From Candidatus Amoebophilus sp. 36-38 (GTDB taxonomy: Bacteria > Bacteroidota > Bacteroidia > Cytophagales > Amoebophilaceae), in contig MKUM01000099.1 in NCBI GenBank assembly GCA_001897825.1, positions 1 through 50,807 on the forward strand: DNA of 50,807 nucleotides, in the 5' to 3' direction. Every line of letters begins with the position of its first letter. Position 1 is the stretch's first letter. Positions 1-9,336 of the stretch are shown in pieces. Below the pieces are notes generated by a model. The model had not been told where the DNA came from. It ran no database searches and worked only from the letters and a program-made list of their open reading frames with translations. Both the position numbers and the translations under genes were made by a program.

Positions 1-259
1 AGCCTAACGTCTTCCTTAATTCTACAACTATATGCTCCTGGATTGAGCTTAAAGAAGATAGAAGATAGAAGATAGAAGATAGAAGATTCTTCCGTGCATG
101 GCTCCTGTCATGAACATTGTCTCTTCTCTTCCACCGGTATATTGTATCTACACTCACCCCAAACTTTCTAGCCAGTTCTTTATAGGTTAATTTGCTCTGC
201 TGTATCTCTTTCCTTATTGCTGGTGTTGTCCTAGCAAGCTTATGTAATGTTATTTCCAT
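1..259 (-). mobile_element. IS481-family transposase, N-terminal part (runs off window start)
   Basis: Reverse-strand translation from ATG at 259: MEITLHKLARTTPAIRKEIQQSKLTYKELARKFGVSVDTIYRWKRRDNVHDRSHARKN...LSSIQEHIVVELRKTLG; helix-turn-helix typical of IS481-type transposases. Not in the ORF list because it is open at the window edge. Confidence 0.75.
57..87. repeat. 7-bp tandem repeat (GATAGAA)x4 + GAT inside transposase ORF
   Basis: Direct reading: gatagaa gatagaa gatagaa gatagaa gat. Confidence 0.95.
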
Positions 260-591
260 ACCATCCTCGTGATTTTATATATGCTATCCCCAAATTTACT
301 CCTTCATTATCTATATTGCAACCATCCGATACTAAACACCTCGCAGAGATGATAGTAAGGAGTAGAATAAATATGTAGGAACTTATATAGTAACAAGTGC
401 AAACTTTTTCGATATATTCACTAAAAAGACTTTGCATTTATTCAACCTTTTTATTCTCTTAACTCTATAATTATCTTATGCTTTTAGTCTTTTTCAGCAA
501 AACCTAGTTAAGAATAACCTTGGACTTTAAGCTTATTTAGTCATGTCCCCAAAATAATTTTATCAATTTATCTGCTGAATAGCACCGATTT

Positions 592-1782
592 TTACTCGTT
601 TAGGGATACTCTTTGTGGGACTAAATAAAGATCTATTTTTCCTTTAGCAAATTCTTGAAATATATTTTCTACATCTTTAAGCGTACATAGAGGCCGTGCT
701 AGGCTAAAAGGAATTAATTGATTGTTGAATTGTTTAAAATATACAATCCTACTTTCTTCTACATGGCATTTTTGGTTAATAAGCTCAATGCGTTCTGCGT
801 GTTGTAAATCTTGAGGGAGAGATTTTTCAATTAGGTCTTGAATATAATCGGGATGTTGTTGTTTTGCTAAAACATCTGCACAGAGTACTGTTAAACTCTG
901 AACATGTAAAAGCTGCAAATTACAAGGAAGCTTTTGGTGATAAGCTGCTGCTGTACTCAGCCTTTGTATTAAGTCCAGTTGAGGAAGCTGGCTTAAATTG
1001 CTGGGGAGCTTTGAAAGGTATTTTGATGGCATACAGGACACTGATTCCTGTAATTTACTGAAGCTTAATATACGTAATTCATAAGGAATTTGATAATAAA
1101 GTAATAGTTGAGTTAGGTCTAGTTTTTCTAATTCCTCGGGTTTATACCAAGGGTTATTATCACAAGAAAATTCGGTACCTCTTTGCAGGATAACCTCAGG
1201 TAATTGTTGAAACTGATTTGTTTTTAAATTAATATGGCGCAAGTTAGGTAACTTGTATATGTCAATTGGTAAGCTTGTTAGACAAGTATTAGTTATGGTG
1301 AGATGTGTTAAGTTAGTAAGTTGCCGTATAGAAGTTGGTAAGCAAGTAATAGTTTTTGGATACGATGTATTATACCCATCAGATGATAGAGCTCCTATTT
1401 TTGGCTCAGGATGATAAATTAAATATTTTATAAAGCCTTCTGCTACTTCGTCTGCTTGTTGCCATGTCTCTTCTTCAGAGAAGATATCAAGGTCATATAG
1501 ATTAAACTCAGGGTTAATAATTTCCAGATTTCTTCTTTTTCTTTGCACCTGATTCCAAATAGCTAATGCTCCTCGTTCTTGAAAAAATTCTTTCCACGCT
1601 TCTTCAATGCTCGTTTCATTTAGAAGTGATAAATCTTGCTTTAGCCTTCCTTCAGTTTTAGGCTTTCCTGATATGTTGTTTATTGCTGAGAGGTAGTGCA
1701 TTATAGGACTCCTGTCGATATCCGTACAGGATGGAATAATGAGCAATGTAAAGGTAAATAGGATTAAATTTAAGAATTTCAT
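592..1782 (-). CDS. Leucine-rich-repeat lipoprotein
   Basis: N-terminus MKFLNLILFTFTLLIIPSC (lipobox-like), LRR motifs LTNLTHLTITNTCLTSLPIDIYKLPNLRHINLKTNQFQQLPE. Confidence 0.8.
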   Translation of the reverse strand: MKFLNLILFTFTLLIIPSCTDIDRSPIMHYLSAINNISGKPKTEGRLKQDLSLLNETSIEEAWKEFFQERGALAIWNQVQRKRRNLEIINPEFNLYDLDIFSEEETWQQADEVAEGFIKYLIYHPEPKIGALSSDGYNTSYPKTITCLPTSIRQLTNLTHLTITNTCLTSLPIDIYKLPNLRHINLKTNQFQQLPEVILQRGTEFSCDNNPWYKPEELEKLDLTQLLLYYQIPYELRILSFSKLQESVSCMPSKYLSKLPSNLSQLPQLDLIQRLSTAAAYHQKLPCNLQLLHVQSLTVLCADVLAKQQHPDYIQDLIEKSLPQDLQHAERIELINQKCHVEESRIVYFKQFNNQLIPFSLARPLCTLKDVENIFQEFAKGKIDLYLVPQRVSLNE

Positions 1783-2021
1783 ATGCTTTTTTATTGATAT
1801 GTATCATATAACTTATTAGTGTTACTAAATTAGCCAGTATGGTAGAAAATTTAGCTATCATATAAATAATTACAATATTTTTAAATAGGTATGGTTTGAA
1901 ATATATATTTTATGTACTTAGGCATGCCTAGGCTGCATGATTGTATTTAAAACGATTCTTCTGATTAGTAGAACAAATGCCCAGCTATAAATAAATTACG
2001 CCTGCTACCTTAGATACTAAA

Positions 2022-3581
2022 ATGAAAAAAATCATCAATATTTATAAACTACTATTACCCTACCTGTGGGATAGTAAAAAAGCAAGATTTGCAACATTTT
2101 TAACTTTGCTGCTAATAGGTATTGATATTGGTGTTACTACTTATTCTCCTTATATCTGGAAAAATCTGATCAGCACCGAGGTTCATTTTAAGCCTGCAAC
2201 ATGGTTTCTATGGAATACTATTTTGCTGTTTGTGTTGCTGTTTTTTATAAAAAATTTACGTAATCTACGGGAAATTTCATTTTTCCCAGTTACTAACCAA
2301 GCAATCAAAGAAATACGTTTAAAAACAATCTTTAAGACTCATCTAGTTAGCCTAAAACAATTAGAAAAATATACAGTACAAGAAATTATCAGTGCTACTA
2401 GCCGAATTTCACAAAGTGTACGGGGTTTTATGCGTGTTTCTTTCATTTCAATCTTTCCAAGTACTGCTAAAATCATTAGCTTATCCATTGCATTATTTAC
2501 TGCTGATAAGCTTTGTTTTGGTATTATAGCTGCATCTTATATGGGGCTCATTGTAGCTTCCTTTTGTTTAAAATATTATACACATGCTAAATATAAAGCT
2601 TGGTATTTGACGGATCATGTAACCGCGGCCATGGGACAAAACTTATATAATACAGCTACCATACGTTTTAATCCTGAACCATATAATCTACAGCTCAAAA
2701 GTTTATTCAATTTGGAGGCTAATGCTTGGCAAGTATTTAATGTAGTAAGTTATCTGTTATACTTGATACAGGATTTTATATTCTATCTAGGTGCAGGTAT
2801 TGTTTTTTGCTTATTGGTGATTGGGTACAGCCAGGGAACCGTTGAGTTAGCTAAAATAGTTCTTGTTTATAGCCTTATTATATCAATACGTAGTCCATTA
2901 ACAGAAATAGTACAAAATTTTACCCGATTTTTTGGTGGGATAATCGATATCAATAAAACGCTGGATATCCTCAATCTCCCTGCCGAAAAGAAACCACTTC
3001 AGTTAACAAATTTTGATCTCCAGTCTATTGAATTGGAACAGATTTCATTTAGTCATACTAGTGCCAAAAAATTATTGGATGGTGTTGATTTAATTATTAA
3101 ACCCGGAGATAAAATCGGTATTTTTGGACCATCTGGTGCGGGTAAGTCAACATTATGTCAACTTATAGCTGGACTTATTGAGCCAAACTCAGGTAGTGCC
3201 ATGTATGGTAACTTACCTATTAGCCAGATTAGTCCTGTTTCTTTAGGTAAAGTATTATCGTATATTCCGCAACTACACCTCATGCAAGAATTAGTGGCAG
3301 AAGCGCATGAATATGGATTAAAACTTAAAAAACAAGCTTTTAGTGGGGGCGAATATCAACGTCATCTGTTAGAAGAAGCACTGAAAGCCAAGCCACAAAT
3401 TATTATTTTGGATGAAACGGTCAATTCTCTGGATGAACCATCAGCTAAACAAATCTTAGCAGATATATTAGAGAAGGTTCCTACCGTAGTGATGGTTAGC
3501 CATTCTCGTGTGTTGTTAAATAAAATGGAACGTATTTTTGAATTGAAACGGGGTCATTTGATAGAAGTTAATTCTAACTGA
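2022..3581 (+). CDS. ABC transporter, fused permease/ATP-binding protein
   Basis: Walker A GPSGAGKST, signature FSGGEYQR, Walker B IIILDE, N-terminal TM segments. Confidence 0.9.
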   Translation: MKKIINIYKLLLPYLWDSKKARFATFLTLLLIGIDIGVTTYSPYIWKNLISTEVHFKPATWFLWNTILLFVLLFFIKNLRNLREISFFPVTNQAIKEIRLKTIFKTHLVSLKQLEKYTVQEIISATSRISQSVRGFMRVSFISIFPSTAKIISLSIALFTADKLCFGIIAASYMGLIVASFCLKYYTHAKYKAWYLTDHVTAAMGQNLYNTATIRFNPEPYNLQLKSLFNLEANAWQVFNVVSYLLYLIQDFIFYLGAGIVFCLLVIGYSQGTVELAKIVLVYSLIISIRSPLTEIVQNFTRFFGGIIDINKTLDILNLPAEKKPLQLTNFDLQSIELEQISFSHTSAKKLLDGVDLIIKPGDKIGIFGPSGAGKSTLCQLIAGLIEPNSGSAMYGNLPISQISPVSLGKVLSYIPQLHLMQELVAEAHEYGLKLKKQAFSGGEYQRHLLEEALKAKPQIIILDETVNSLDEPSAKQILADILEKVPTVVMVSHSRVLLNKMERIFELKRGHLIEVNSN

Positions 3582-3603
3582 TATCCAATCTGTCGTGGAA
3601 GTT

Positions 3604-3641
3604 TTCTTCCGTATCAGGGGTAAAGTATAACTAGAGAAAAA
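3604..3641 (+). repeat. Dispersed repeat copy (38 nt; second copy inverted at 17716-17753)
   Basis: TTCTTCCGTATCAGGGGTAAAGTATAACTAGAGAAAAA matches reverse complement of 17716-17753 at 35/38 positions by eye. Confidence 0.8.
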
Positions 3642-3686
3642 GCAATGGAACTAAGTTCCGCGCTAGCGAAGAGTGCCTTTATGGAC

Positions 3687-4571
3687 TTATTTACGAATAT
3701 TTACAAAATATACACCCAAGAAAATCAGAAGCATCCCTACGTAATGTCCCCAGCCTAGTACCTCACCGTCTAAAATTCCCCACATAATGGCGACAATAGG
3801 TATAAAAAAAGATGTTAGACTGGCGAAAACAGGAGAAGACAGTTTTATCAGTGTAGTAAACAGAATGAGGGCAACACCTAAACAAACAGCCCCTAATATA
3901 ATTACATAGAACGTAGCCTGGTAAGCTCCTTCAAGAGTTGTAAGCTTTGTTAAAAATTCTGTTTGCGTAAAAAGTATGATGCTAGCAATAATACCTATGA
4001 ACAATAAAGAAACACTAACAATAGTTCCTGACGTAAGATCGTGTAAATAAAATTTAGTTAGATTAATATTATTACCATATAAAAAGCTTATAAGTACTGG
4101 TATTAAAGCATAATAGTTAATATTACCAACTTGATTCCATGACTCTACCAGTATAAGCAACATACTTCCTATTATTCCCAATACTGCTCCTAGTAACTCA
4201 TGATTATGGATTTTCTGCTTGTATAATCCTACTCCTACCAATAAAACAAAAACAGGGGTCAACGAGTTAAGTATAGCACCAATTGCGCTATTAAGTTGTG
4301 TTTGAGCTTTAGCAACCAAAAAAGCGGGTATAAAGATGCCTACAAGTCCTGAGAGAAGCAGCCACTTACACTGGCTTGTATTTAATTTAGGTAGTTGAGA
4401 TAAAGAGATAGGTAATAGGAAGAGTGCTCCGGCAACAATACGTAATGTCGCCACTTCTATAGAAGAAAAAACTTGTAGTCCTTTTTTTACAAGTATATAA
4501 GAGGTGCCCCATATACAGGATATTAAACAGAGCAAAAACCAGGCTAGTAATTTATTTTTTACATGTTTCAT
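3687..4571 (-). CDS. EamA/DMT-family transporter
   Basis: About 10 TM helices, two EamA-like halves, 'SCIWGTSYILVKKGLQVFSSIEVATLRIVAGAL'. Confidence 0.85.
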   Translation of the reverse strand: MKHVKNKLLAWFLLCLISCIWGTSYILVKKGLQVFSSIEVATLRIVAGALFLLPISLSQLPKLNTSQCKWLLLSGLVGIFIPAFLVAKAQTQLNSAIGAILNSLTPVFVLLVGVGLYKQKIHNHELLGAVLGIIGSMLLILVESWNQVGNINYYALIPVLISFLYGNNINLTKFYLHDLTSGTIVSVSLLFIGIIASIILFTQTEFLTKLTTLEGAYQATFYVIILGAVCLGVALILFTTLIKLSSPVFASLTSFFIPIVAIMWGILDGEVLGWGHYVGMLLIFLGVYFVNIRK

Positions 4572-4801
4572 AATAATAAGTTTTAAGCTATAAAGCTAGC
4601 ATAAATGCTGTCTAAGAATCCTTAATAACTGCTTATAAGAGGCCATGAAGCTAAGAATTGTGATAAGGTAGCAATATAAGTCTAGTGTGACGAGTGTTCT
4701 ATCGATAGCGGCATAGTATAGATAAAGTGCAAGATAATTGAATTTTGGGTATTAGTAAAAAATACATAGTTATAAGAGATTCCCTATAAAAATTTCAAAA
4801 A

Positions 4802-4951
4802 TAGACTTCTTCCGAAACCGTCGTCTTGAATCCTCTGGGTTCGTCAGTAATTGGTTCTTCATATTTATTCTCATTTACTAAAGTAAACTCCGGTTTCTCT
4901 CAAATTTCTTCCTGCCTAGAGAACCCAATTCTTGGTTTCGGAAGAAGTCTA
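4802..4951. mobile_element. MITE-like palindromic element, copy 1 (TA-flanked, 18-bp perfect terminal inverted repeats)
   Basis: TAGACTTCTTCCGAAACC ... GGTTTCGGAAGAAGTCTA; second copy at 9161-9304. Confidence 0.8.
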
Positions 4952-5226
4952 ATATCTAGCAGGTCAGTGGGTTTCTGGGATAATCAATAAAAAGTAATCA
5001 CATGGATATAAGATAAGAGACAATGTATATAAGATATTAAGTTGTTAAGAGTTGAGAATAGACCCGCTACGAAAAGATTAAATAGGTAGGCTTTTTAAAT
5101 TTTCACACTAAATTTGTGTCTTTGAGAACAACTATTTATCGCTGTAAATCATAACTTATTGTATACTTAAGTAAGCTAGATTATATATTTGTTAGAAATA
5201 TACTTGCTGCACGTACAAACTTTTTC

Positions 5227-8200
5227 ATGAGAAAATACCCTGAATATAAACAGCTAGACCTAGTCCGAATAGCTGAAGAGATAAATGAATTTTGGCAAGC
5301 GAATGATACGTTCGTTTGCTCTATTAAGAATCGGGAAGGTAGACCTAGCTTTACTTTTTACGAGGGCCCTCCTTCTGCGAATGGAGAACCTGGTATTCAC
5401 CATGTACTATCTAGGGCGCTGAAAGATTTATTCTGTCGTTATAAAACCTTGCAAGGTTATCAAGTAAAACGAAAAAGTGGTTGGGATACGCATGGATTAC
5501 CTGTAGAACTGCAAGTAGAAAAATCGCTAGGCATCATCAAAGAAGAAATCGGCCATAAAATCAGTATTGAAGAATATAATGCGCAGTGCCGCCAGACGGT
5601 GATGCGTTATAAAGATCAGTGGGAAAAGCTGACGGAAAAGCTAGGTTATTGGCTAGACATCCAGCATCCCTATATTACCTTTGACCGTGACTATATAGAG
5701 TCTATCTGGTACCTTTTGAAACAGCTTTATGTCAAAGGACTACTTTATAGAGGTTATAGCATACAACCTTATTCTCCCGCTGCTGGTACAGGATTGAGTT
5801 CGCATGAACTTAATCAGCCTGGTTGTTATAGGTCAGTTAAAGACCTTAGTGTCGTAGCTCAGTTTAAACTTAAAAATACCGAACAAGATTATGTGCTGGC
5901 CTGGACTACCACCCCTTGGACCTTACCTGGTAATAGTGCCCTAGCTCTAGGAGAAAGTATTACTTATGTTAAGGTTCATACTTATAATCCTTATACAGAA
6001 AAACCGATACAAGTTATTTTGGCTGAAGCGGTCTTACCTCGTTTTTTTACAGGTTCTTCTGATAGCCAAGCCGTAGCCAATTATCGACCAGGACAACCGA
6101 ATATACCGTGGGAGATAGTAGAACGATATCAGGGCAAAGAGCTAGTAGGGCTCGAATACGAACAACTTTTACCGTATGTACAACCTACTTCCCCTGCCTT
6201 TAAGATTGTAGCTGGAGACTTTGTAACTATTGAGGAAGGTACCGGTATTGTACATATTGCTCCTACGTTTGGAGCAGACGATATGCGTCTTGCTCAAAAA
6301 TTAAATATCCCTTCTATTACTGTTGAGCGAGAAGGCAACCAAGTTCCGATTGTAGATAAACAAGGCAGATTTGTAGAAGAGATCACAGATTGGGCTGGTA
6401 AGTATGTCAAGGAAGACTATGAACCTGAAAGTGTACGGCAACAGCCCGATTATAAGTCGGTAGATGTGTTGATAGCGATTAAGCTTAAGCAAGAAAATAA
6501 AGCTTTTCAAGTAGCTAAATACGAACACAACTATCCCCACTGCTGGCGTACGGATAAACCTATTTTGTATTATCCGCTGGATGCTTGGTTTATTCGAACT
6601 ACGGCGTATAAGGATCGGCTGATAGCATTAAACAAGACTATTAATTGGAAGCCTGCTTCTACAGGGACAGGCCGTTTTGAAAATTGGCTAGAAAATCTAG
6701 TAGATTGGAATTTAAGCCGAGATCGTTTTTGGGGGACCCCTTTACCTATTTGGCGTACAGAAGATGGCGAAGAAGAAGTATGTGTTGGCTCGCTGCAAGA
6801 ACTTCAAGAAGAAGTCAAAAAGGCCATAGCGGCGGGATTGATGCAACAACTGCTTCCAGCAGATTTTGATTTACATCGTCCATATGTAGATCAGATTGTT
6901 CTGGTGAGTAAGTCAGGCAAAAAGATGTATCGGGTCACTGACCTGATTGATGTTTGGTTTGATTCTGGTGCGATGCCCTATGCCCAGTGGCATTATCCTT
7001 TTGAAAATAAAGCCGTTTTTGAACAAAATTTCCCAGCGGATTTTATTGCAGAAGGCGTGGACCAAACACGGGGTTGGTTTTTTACCTTACATGCTATTGC
7101 GGGGATGTTATTTGATCGGGTTGCTTTCAAAAATGTAATTTCTAATGGCCTGATCTTAGATAAAAATGGAAATAAAATGTCTAAGAGATTGGGAAATTCT
7201 GTCGATCCCTTTGAAGTTATCCAAACATATGGGGCCGATGCACTCCGCTGGTATATGATTAGTAATGCCAATCCTTGGGATAATCTTAAATTTGATCCAG
7301 AAGGTCCGCTAGAAGTAGTGCGAAAGTTCTTCTTTACGTTGTACAATACGTATAATTTTTTTGCACTATACGCCAATTTAGATGGATTTAAGTTTGAGGA
7401 ACAATCGATACCTTTGTCAAAACGACCAGAAATTGATCGTTGGATACTTTCTAGATTGCATAGTTTAATTCAGTTGGTCACTGCTGAACTTGATGCCTAT
7501 GAACCTACTAAAGCTTGTCGAGCTATTCAAGATTTCGTGGTAGACGATTTGAGTAATTGGTATGTACGTTTAAATAGAAAGCGCTTTTGGAAAAGTGAAC
7601 CAAGTCCAGATAAAACGGCCGCTTACCAGACCCTTTATACCTGCTTAAAGACAGTTGCGCAACTTGCAGCGCCCATTGCTCCCTTCTATACTGAGCGTTT
7701 ATATCTAGATCTTCAGGTCGTAGAACAAGCGCATTCTATTCATTTGAGCGATTGGCCTATAGTAGATGCAACAGCCATTAATCTAGACTTAGAAGCTAAG
7801 ATGCGACAAGCACAAACCATCGTATCATTGGTACATTCGCTGAGAAAGAAACATAATATCAAAGTTAGGCAGCCGCTTACCAAGCTTATTGTGCCTATAA
7901 CAGACGAGGATATGCGGGCACAAATAGAAGATGTAGCAGACCTAATCTTATCCGAAATAAACGTTAAGCAGCTTACCTACATAGACGATAAAAGCGGGTT
8001 AGTTGCTAAGAAGGTTAAACCTAATTTTAAACAGTTGTCTCAGCGTTATAAAGCAGAAATTAAACCTATCTCAGAAGCGCTTGCTGGTCTTACACAAACG
8101 GATATACATGCTTTGGAAAAGCAACAAACAATAACACTTCATATCGGTTCGCAAGATATTAATCTTTCTCTGGAGGATGTGATAATCATGTCAGAAGATA

Positions 8201-8538
8201 TTCCAGGTTGGTCTGTAGCTAGCCATGAAGGAGTTACGGTGGCATTGGATATAACTGTTACAGATGAATTGCGGCAGGAGGGTATAGCCCGAGATATAGT
8301 AAATAGGGTACAAAATATACGCAAGGCAATGGGGTTGGCAGTACAAGACAAAATACAGCTTATCATAGCTTCCCAAGATGATTTTGTAAAAAAAGCTATT
8401 ACTCTCTACCAAGCTTATATTTGTCAGGAGACGCAGGCGCTACGGTTTAAGGTAGTAGATACCCTACAAGGAGAGCGGGTGGAACTAGATGATTATTTGT
8501 TGTGGATAGACGTGAAAGTGGCTGATGTTGGAAATTAA
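5227..8538 (+). CDS. ileS: Isoleucine--tRNA ligase
   Basis: 1103 aa; EGPPSANGEPGIHH (HIGH-type), KMSKRLGNS, class I aaRS editing/anticodon domains. Confidence 0.97.
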   Translation: MRKYPEYKQLDLVRIAEEINEFWQANDTFVCSIKNREGRPSFTFYEGPPSANGEPGIHHVLSRALKDLFCRYKTLQGYQVKRKSGWDTHGLPVELQVEKSLGIIKEEIGHKISIEEYNAQCRQTVMRYKDQWEKLTEKLGYWLDIQHPYITFDRDYIESIWYLLKQLYVKGLLYRGYSIQPYSPAAGTGLSSHELNQPGCYRSVKDLSVVAQFKLKNTEQDYVLAWTTTPWTLPGNSALALGESITYVKVHTYNPYTEKPIQVILAEAVLPRFFTGSSDSQAVANYRPGQPNIPWEIVERYQGKELVGLEYEQLLPYVQPTSPAFKIVAGDFVTIEEGTGIVHIAPTFGADDMRLAQKLNIPSITVEREGNQVPIVDKQGRFVEEITDWAGKYVKEDYEPESVRQQPDYKSVDVLIAIKLKQENKAFQVAKYEHNYPHCWRTDKPILYYPLDAWFIRTTAYKDRLIALNKTINWKPASTGTGRFENWLENLVDWNLSRDRFWGTPLPIWRTEDGEEEVCVGSLQELQEEVKKAIAAGLMQQLLPADFDLHRPYVDQIVLVSKSGKKMYRVTDLIDVWFDSGAMPYAQWHYPFENKAVFEQNFPADFIAEGVDQTRGWFFTLHAIAGMLFDRVAFKNVISNGLILDKNGNKMSKRLGNSVDPFEVIQTYGADALRWYMISNANPWDNLKFDPEGPLEVVRKFFFTLYNTYNFFALYANLDGFKFEEQSIPLSKRPEIDRWILSRLHSLIQLVTAELDAYEPTKACRAIQDFVVDDLSNWYVRLNRKRFWKSEPSPDKTAAYQTLYTCLKTVAQLAAPIAPFYTERLYLDLQVVEQAHSIHLSDWPIVDATAINLDLEAKMRQAQTIVSLVHSLRKKHNIKVRQPLTKLIVPITDEDMRAQIEDVADLILSEINVKQLTYIDDKSGLVAKKVKPNFKQLSQRYKAEIKPISEALAGLTQTDIHALEKQQTITLHIGSQDINLSLEDVIIMSEDIPGWSVASHEGVTVALDITVTDELRQEGIARDIVNRVQNIRKAMGLAVQDKIQLIIASQDDFVKKAITLYQAYICQETQALRFKVVDTLQGERVELDDYLLWIDVKVADVGN

Positions 8539-8732
8539 TTTATTGCTTGATGAAGTGATGCACTTTCGATGGTTAATAAGTTAATAGAGACAAAAAGATG
8601 GAAGGTTTTGTATCGATTTATTGGCTGCTTGGCTTAAAAATTAAAATATGGTGAAATATAGAAAATAATTTAATAAGTTAGTTTCTTTAAGTAGCTCTAT
8701 AGTATAAATTTAAAAATTTATGAAAAGCAATT

Positions 8733-9140
8733 ATGAATCGTAAACTTGTTATTGTTGCAGATGCTGCACGGGCGTATTTTGCTGTTGGGTTAGAACGGAA
8801 ACTTCATGGTATTATTTTAGAAATGTCTAACCACGAGTTGCATACCCATGAACCTGATCCTAAGAAGAGTGGGCGGAGTATTGACGGGCGACATTTCTAT
8901 GATCCTCATACTAGCAATAAAGATATTGAAAGCCATGCTTTTGTTAACGAAATAGTACATAATTTGGATCATCTGATGCAAGAAAAAAAATATGAATCAT
9001 TAATCCTGGTAGCAGTACCTAAGATGCTCGGATTGATTCGTAAAAAACTAAATCCTCATTGGACGATAGAGCGTTCCTTAGCTCTCGAAGCTACGCAATT
9101 AAGCTTAGAGGAACTTGAGAAGAAGATTTTTATGAGATAA
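8733..9140 (+). CDS. Host attachment protein family (PF10116-like) small protein
   Basis: 135 aa; MNRKLVIVADAARAYFAV...SLILVAVPKMLGLIRKKL...ERSLALEATQLSLEELEKKI pattern. Confidence 0.7.
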   Translation: MNRKLVIVADAARAYFAVGLERKLHGIILEMSNHELHTHEPDPKKSGRSIDGRHFYDPHTSNKDIESHAFVNEIVHNLDHLMQEKKYESLILVAVPKMLGLIRKKLNPHWTIERSLALEATQLSLEELEKKIFMR

Positions 9141-9160
9141 CCCTTCCGTTAAATATTCAT

Positions 9161-9304
9161 TAGACTTCCTCCGAAACCGTCGCCTTGAGTCCCCTGGGTT
9201 CGTCAGTAATTGATTCTTCATATTTATTTACTGTAGTAAACTTCGGTTTCTCACAAATTCCTTCCTGCCCAGAGAACCCAATCCTTGGTTTCAGAAGAAG
9301 TCTA
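9161..9304. mobile_element. MITE-like palindromic element, copy 2
   Basis: TAGACTTCCTCCGAAACCGTCGCC...CCTTGGTTTCAGAAGAAGTCTA, closely similar to 4802-4951, also bounded by TA. Confidence 0.8.
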
Positions 9305-9336
9305 CTAGATCGTTGGTGGTTACTAAAAAATATACC

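Noticed and set aside
240-437. 65-aa minus ORF beside the IS481 fragment
   Set aside because: Cysteine/isoleucine-rich translation of AT-rich spacer, overlapping the transposase start in another frame.
6993-7376. 127-aa ORF antisense to ileS (also 8139-8366, 8191-8412, 6301-6540, 6684-6869, 6947-7138)
   Set aside because: Embedded in the conserved ileS coding sequence; no independent evidence.
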